This document shows, piece by piece, positions 48,553-51,226 of a DNA stretch of 51,226 nt (positions are counted from its first letter, which is position 1; every line of letters starts with the position of its first letter). The translations under genes were made by a program, and so were the position numbers. The notes beneath the pieces were generated by a model. It was given only the letters and a program-made list of their open reading frames with translations, did no database searches and had not been told where the DNA came from. The DNA comes from Ruminiclostridium papyrosolvens C7 (lineage in GTDB: Bacteria; Bacillota; Clostridia; Acetivibrionales; DSM-1351): positions 1-51,226 of the forward strand of contig NZ_ATAY01000007.1 of assembly GCF_000421965.1 (NCBI RefSeq), written 5' to 3'.

Positions 48553-48975
48553 ATGACTGAAACTATTGTTTTAAAAGCCCAAATAAGAGCGCAAACCAAA
48601 ATAGTAATAACAGTAGATACTTCAAGAGTTCTCAGCGGAGATACAAGAGGAATATTCATGATAGACAATCGCGCTGAAGTCGGAAGTGGTAATGAAGGCA
48701 CTCTGGAACTTAGCACTAAATGCTTTGCGGGAGATTATGTCTCATGGCTGGTTAACCCTATTGATCCTGATACCCAGGACACAGTGTCCATAGCAGGATT
48801 CCAGGTCTCAAGCGGAAATGTTTTCGGCGGCGAAGGAACTCCTCAGCCTGCATCAGATGACAATACATATTGGATGGGCCGTGCATTCAATCAGGGAACC
48901 TCGACATATCAAATCAAGCTTCTTATAAACGGTACACACGTTATACAATGGGACCCTTTTATAACTGCTGTATAA
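48553..48975 (+). CDS. AidA/PixA family protein 2
   Basis: Paralogue of the preceding gene (140 aa): the shared pattern is KIVITVDTSR, GIFMIDNRAE, DYVSWLVNPIDPDTQDTVSI and YWMGRAFNQG, so the pair arose by tandem duplication. AAGGAGG lies 7 nt before the ATG and the gap between the two genes is 29 bp. Same likely control by the upstream regulator. Function unknown. Confidence 0.8.
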   Translation: MTETIVLKAQIRAQTKIVITVDTSRVLSGDTRGIFMIDNRAEVGSGNEGTLELSTKCFAGDYVSWLVNPIDPDTQDTVSIAGFQVSSGNVFGGEGTPQPASDDNTYWMGRAFNQGTSTYQIKLLINGTHVIQWDPFITAV

Positions 48976-48989
48976 CCTCTACTTAATAA

Positions 48990-49133
48990 GAAATCTACTC
49001 TGTGGAATCCGATGCTTCTTCTCCTGATGGATTATCTCTAAAACATGTTGCATTTTATACATTAGGGGCTGATGGAGAGACACAGAATATGTATGGGTAT
49101 TATTATTTGAATCCAACTATTACTGTGAAGTAG
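48990..49133 (+). pseudogene. C-terminal remnant of a third AidA/PixA gene
   Basis: A 47-codon open stretch with no start, reading DGLSLKHVAFYTLGADGETQ and ending YYYLNPTITVK before a stop at 49131. The end pattern (FYTLG, GxTQxxxGYYxxxPTI) is typical of AidA/PixA C-termini. It begins 15 bp past the second copy and looks like what remains of a longer array. Confidence 0.65.
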
Positions 49134-49159
49134 GGTTTTTGAGTTGAGTACGTGAAGTA

Positions 49160-49191
49160 AGCCCCCCCGGCTAAGCCGGGGGGGCTTTTTG
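49160..49191. terminator. GC-rich terminator
   Basis: AGCCCCCCCGGC (49160-49171) pairs perfectly with 49175-49186 across TAA, then T-run. Ends the AidA/PixA unit. Confidence 0.9.
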
Positions 49192-49225
49192 GGAGTAATA
49201 CATGATATCAAGCAATATGTACCAT

Positions 49226-49260
49226 AACTACACCGCCGGCAGTGCCGGCGTGTAGTTGTT
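49226..49260. terminator. second GC-rich hairpin
   Basis: AACTACACCGCCGGC (49226-49240) pairs with 49244-49257 with one unpaired base and TTGTTTT follows. The stretch 49261-49526 after it shows no gene. Confidence 0.75.
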
Positions 49261-49526
49261 TTGGTATTAGGTGGTCAAAAAGGCACTTTAGTTTTGGCAT
49301 GTGTGGTCGCATAATCTATTCATACACTGTACATTAATATTCAGATGGTACAACTAGGCCAACTAGTGTATTGTGTTTTATAGTGGTTATTCGTGTTACC
49401 TTCACCTTTTAGACTGTAAAACCAATATTTTAATGCCATCTTCAACTATTTTGATAAGATGTTTTCTCTAATTTTGTTAATTGGTTGCAAATTATTTTCC
49501 TTTAACCACGGTTCCAGAACTTTAAT

Positions 49527-49919
49527 TTACTGATTTATTTCATCTACTTGTATTTCCTTACATAGTACAGTTAGCCATGGGTTAGTATAATTAGTTGTAA
49601 ATATTTCAATACAATTCAAATTTTTATTCTCTATATTTGATTTTCTAAAACTAACAATTGTAAACCAGCTAAGAATATAAGTTTGTACCTCTGAATCAGA
49701 CATTTCAATAAGGTTCTGAGTCATAAGAAAGTCTACTTTTAAGCAACTCTTGAATGTTACCTTCAACATTCTTGTTTCTTTAAAACCTTCTTGAATATCC
49801 CAATAATAATCAATGTATAAAGCCAAATCAATTAAGTTATCTTCCCACTTTACGGCAGTTATGATACTATCTGTAAAATCAAGTTTCTGAAAAACTTCAT
49901 CAATATTTTTTGCTATCAT
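49527..49919 (-). CDS. probable immunity protein for the Rhs toxin
   Basis: Protein of 130 aa, acidic, no signal peptide, rich in Trp and beta strands, without a family I can name with certainty. It starts 8 bp after the Rhs gene on the same strand with GTAGGTGAG as ribosome site, the usual place for the immunity gene of a polymorphic toxin. The role is inferred from position. Confidence 0.6.
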   Translation of the reverse strand: MIAKNIDEVFQKLDFTDSIITAVKWEDNLIDLALYIDYYWDIQEGFKETRMLKVTFKSCLKVDFLMTQNLIEMSDSEVQTYILSWFTIVSFRKSNIENKNLNCIEIFTTNYTNPWLTVLCKEIQVDEINQ

Positions 49920-49927
49920 TTTCTCAC

Positions 49928-51226
49928 CTACTTTTTTATTTTAAATTCAAAGTGTGTTAAATTACGCATTTCTTTTTTTGCAGCATTACTTGGGAATGAG
50001 CCATCAGAATCTAAGTAATTGCCACCCTTATTCTGAACTCTAAAGTAAGGATTACCATTGGTAGGTGATTCTTGTACACGAACTTTAATACCAGTATTTG
50101 TGTCAGTTAATATAGTCGCCGGACCGCTTTTCCCGCCACCAGGTTCAATAGTCTTTTTCCACCCTGAGTCTTCTAATTCTTTTATAAACTCACTCGGCGA
50201 CTTCGTATTAGCAATATCCTTAAAATTAGTATTCATTACACTACATATTACATATGCTAGCTTTGCTTGCTCAATAACGTCTCTTTTCTCTTCTAAAGCT
50301 TCACTACTTGATCCTGTAGTCCTTGTTATAATTTCACCTAAAATACTACCTCCAAAAATCCCATCAATAACTTCATCTGCAATAAGATTTAATACTTCAT
50401 CAACGGGGGAATCATTAATATCTATTCTTGCTAATCTTATTATTTTTAATATTGAATCCCTAGCCGATTGCGATGAAGCCTGATACCATTGTAGAGTTAA
50501 ATCTGCTAATTTATTCTGCGATGAGTTACTTAGCCATTTATCTTTTTCAGCATCATACAAATACTCTGGTATTATAACTTCACTTTTCCCCGTCCCATTA
50601 ACAGTACTCCCATTATTTGTTACTTTGGGACTAGGACTGGAACTTACCTGAGGTTTAGTCTGAGGTTTTGCCTGTGTTGTTGATTTCTTAACCCCAGCAG
50701 TAACAGTGTTCATTGTAGCTTTAATAGCTTGATTTTTATAATTACTTGGGACATATGGACTTTCAGTCATTTTTAATCCATTTATAGCATTCTGCGTCGA
50801 CTCCTTTTTATACGTGTTACTGATTTTCAGCCAATCACTGGCTGAAACATAACCGTCCTTTTTTAATTGTTGCTCATACAACATGCCAACTTCAGAATTT
50901 TGAGGCGTCGTTGCAATATTAGCAGAGCAATTTCTTATAGCTGCCGCTTGTGCTGCACACGCTTTCTTTAATTCAGGGTCACTTGTTGTAACATAAATAT
51001 CTGTCAGCTGAGATATTGCAATTCTAGCACTCTGAATTAAATTTTTATCACTTTCCTGCCAATGTCCCGACGGATCGCTGTATGTAATTGGATTGTTAAC
51101 GCAGTAACTATACAAATTCAAACTCAACGGATCATTGGGGTCGCCCGTATAAGTATCCTCACTCAGGAATCTGGCTGTTTTGCTGTCATAGTAGCGGGCA
51201 TTCAGATAGTAGAGGTCTGTTTCCTT
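49928..51226 (-). CDS. Rhs/YD-repeat polymorphic toxin, C-terminal part (runs off window)
   Basis: The frame is open to the window edge; the true start lies beyond 51226. The visible part begins with the Rhs core end (YYLNARYYDSKTARFLSEDT, then PLSLNLYSYCVNNPITYSDP and SGHW), after which Rhs proteins switch to a variable effector. Here the effector region (about 390 aa) has a Ser/Pro/Thr-rich stretch and a compact C-terminal domain (last 110 aa: GWKKTIEPGGGKSG, NPYFRVQNKGGNYLDSDG, THFEFKIKK). The last domain resembles small nuclease-type toxin modules, but I cannot name it. It is followed by a probable immunity gene. Confidence 0.85.
   Translation of the reverse strand, partial: KETDLYYLNARYYDSKTARFLSEDTYTGDPNDPLSLNLYSYCVNNPITYSDPSGHWQESDKNLIQSARIAISQLTDIYVTTSDPELKKACAAQAAAIRNCSANIATTPQNSEVGMLYEQQLKKDGYVSASDWLKISNTYKKESTQNAINGLKMTESPYVPSNYKNQAIKATMNTVTAGVKKSTTQAKPQTKPQVSSSPSPKVTNNGSTVNGTGKSEVIIPEYLYDAEKDKWLSNSSQNKLADLTLQWYQASSQSARDSILKIIRLARIDINDSPVDEVLNLIADEVIDGIFGGSILGEIITRTTGSSSEALEEKRDVIEQAKLAYVICSVMNTNFKDIANTKSPSEFIKELEDSGWKKTIEPGGGKSGPATILTDTNTGIKVRVQESPTNGNPYFRVQNKGGNYLDSDGSFPSNAAKKEMRNLTHFEFKIKK

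Overview
The window looks like chromosome of a cellulolytic clostridium close to Ruminiclostridium cellulolyticum. The evidence is the low GC content with AGGAGG-type ribosome sites, a sporulation gene (spoIVA), a dockerin-bearing cellulosomal galactanase, and a seven-gene cellodextrin cluster with the same content and order as the cua/cbp cluster known from that species. Species assignment is inference.

Region 1 (1-11.7 kb, all minus) handles cellodextrin sensing, uptake and breakdown. cuaD (binding lipoprotein), cuaS (sensor kinase) and cuaR (AraC-type regulator) form a sensing unit. It is followed by cuaA-cuaB-cuaC (ABC importer without its own ATPase) and cbpA (GH94 cellobiose phosphorylase). 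Stable hairpins lie after cuaA and cuaC, and a terminator-like structure precedes cbpA, suggesting staged expression inside the operon.

Region 2 (11.7-20.1 kb) is housekeeping: a ClpE-like chaperone, a Pit phosphate transporter with its DUF47/PhoU-like partner, uvrA, and a TPP riboswitch driving thiT.

Region 3 (20.1-27.9 kb) is the highlight. spoIVA, the gene for the spore-coat base ATPase, is cut in two by a 6,270-bp skin-like element. Both junctions carry the same 10-bp core. Joining them restores one uninterrupted 492-codon spoIVA frame, the length of the Bacillus subtilis protein. The circular product would carry a 16-bp perfect inverted repeat around the core, a classical large-serine-recombinase attP. 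The cargo is a large serine recombinase with a consensus promoter that contains a copy of the att arm, a cellulosomal GH53 galactanase with an N-terminal dockerin, a 44-aa protein, and an agr peptide-signalling set (AgrB, AgrD and an AgrC-like kinase, no AgrA). I infer that excision in the mother cell rebuilds spoIVA during sporulation while the forespore keeps the element.

Region 4 (27.9-41.7 kb) is conserved core: a probable c-di-AMP riboswitch with an NlpC/P60 hydrolase, gpsA-plsY-der, a DUF512 radical-SAM protein, rpmF-yceD, ackA-pta, a membrane-bound spermidine-synthase-like protein, gltX behind a promoter-plus-terminator leader, and a cofactor-independent phosphoglycerate mutase.

Region 5 (41.7-51.2 kb) is accessory. 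It holds a serine recombinase whose catalytic domain has been lost beside an intact recombinase, a beta-trefoil-like protein, a 7TM histidine kinase with an unusual receiver-XRE response regulator, two tandem AidA/PixA-family genes plus the remnant of a third (behind a consensus promoter set in repeated TGACA motifs), and the C-terminal end of an Rhs-type polymorphic toxin with a probable immunity gene. No tRNA, rRNA or CRISPR array was seen.
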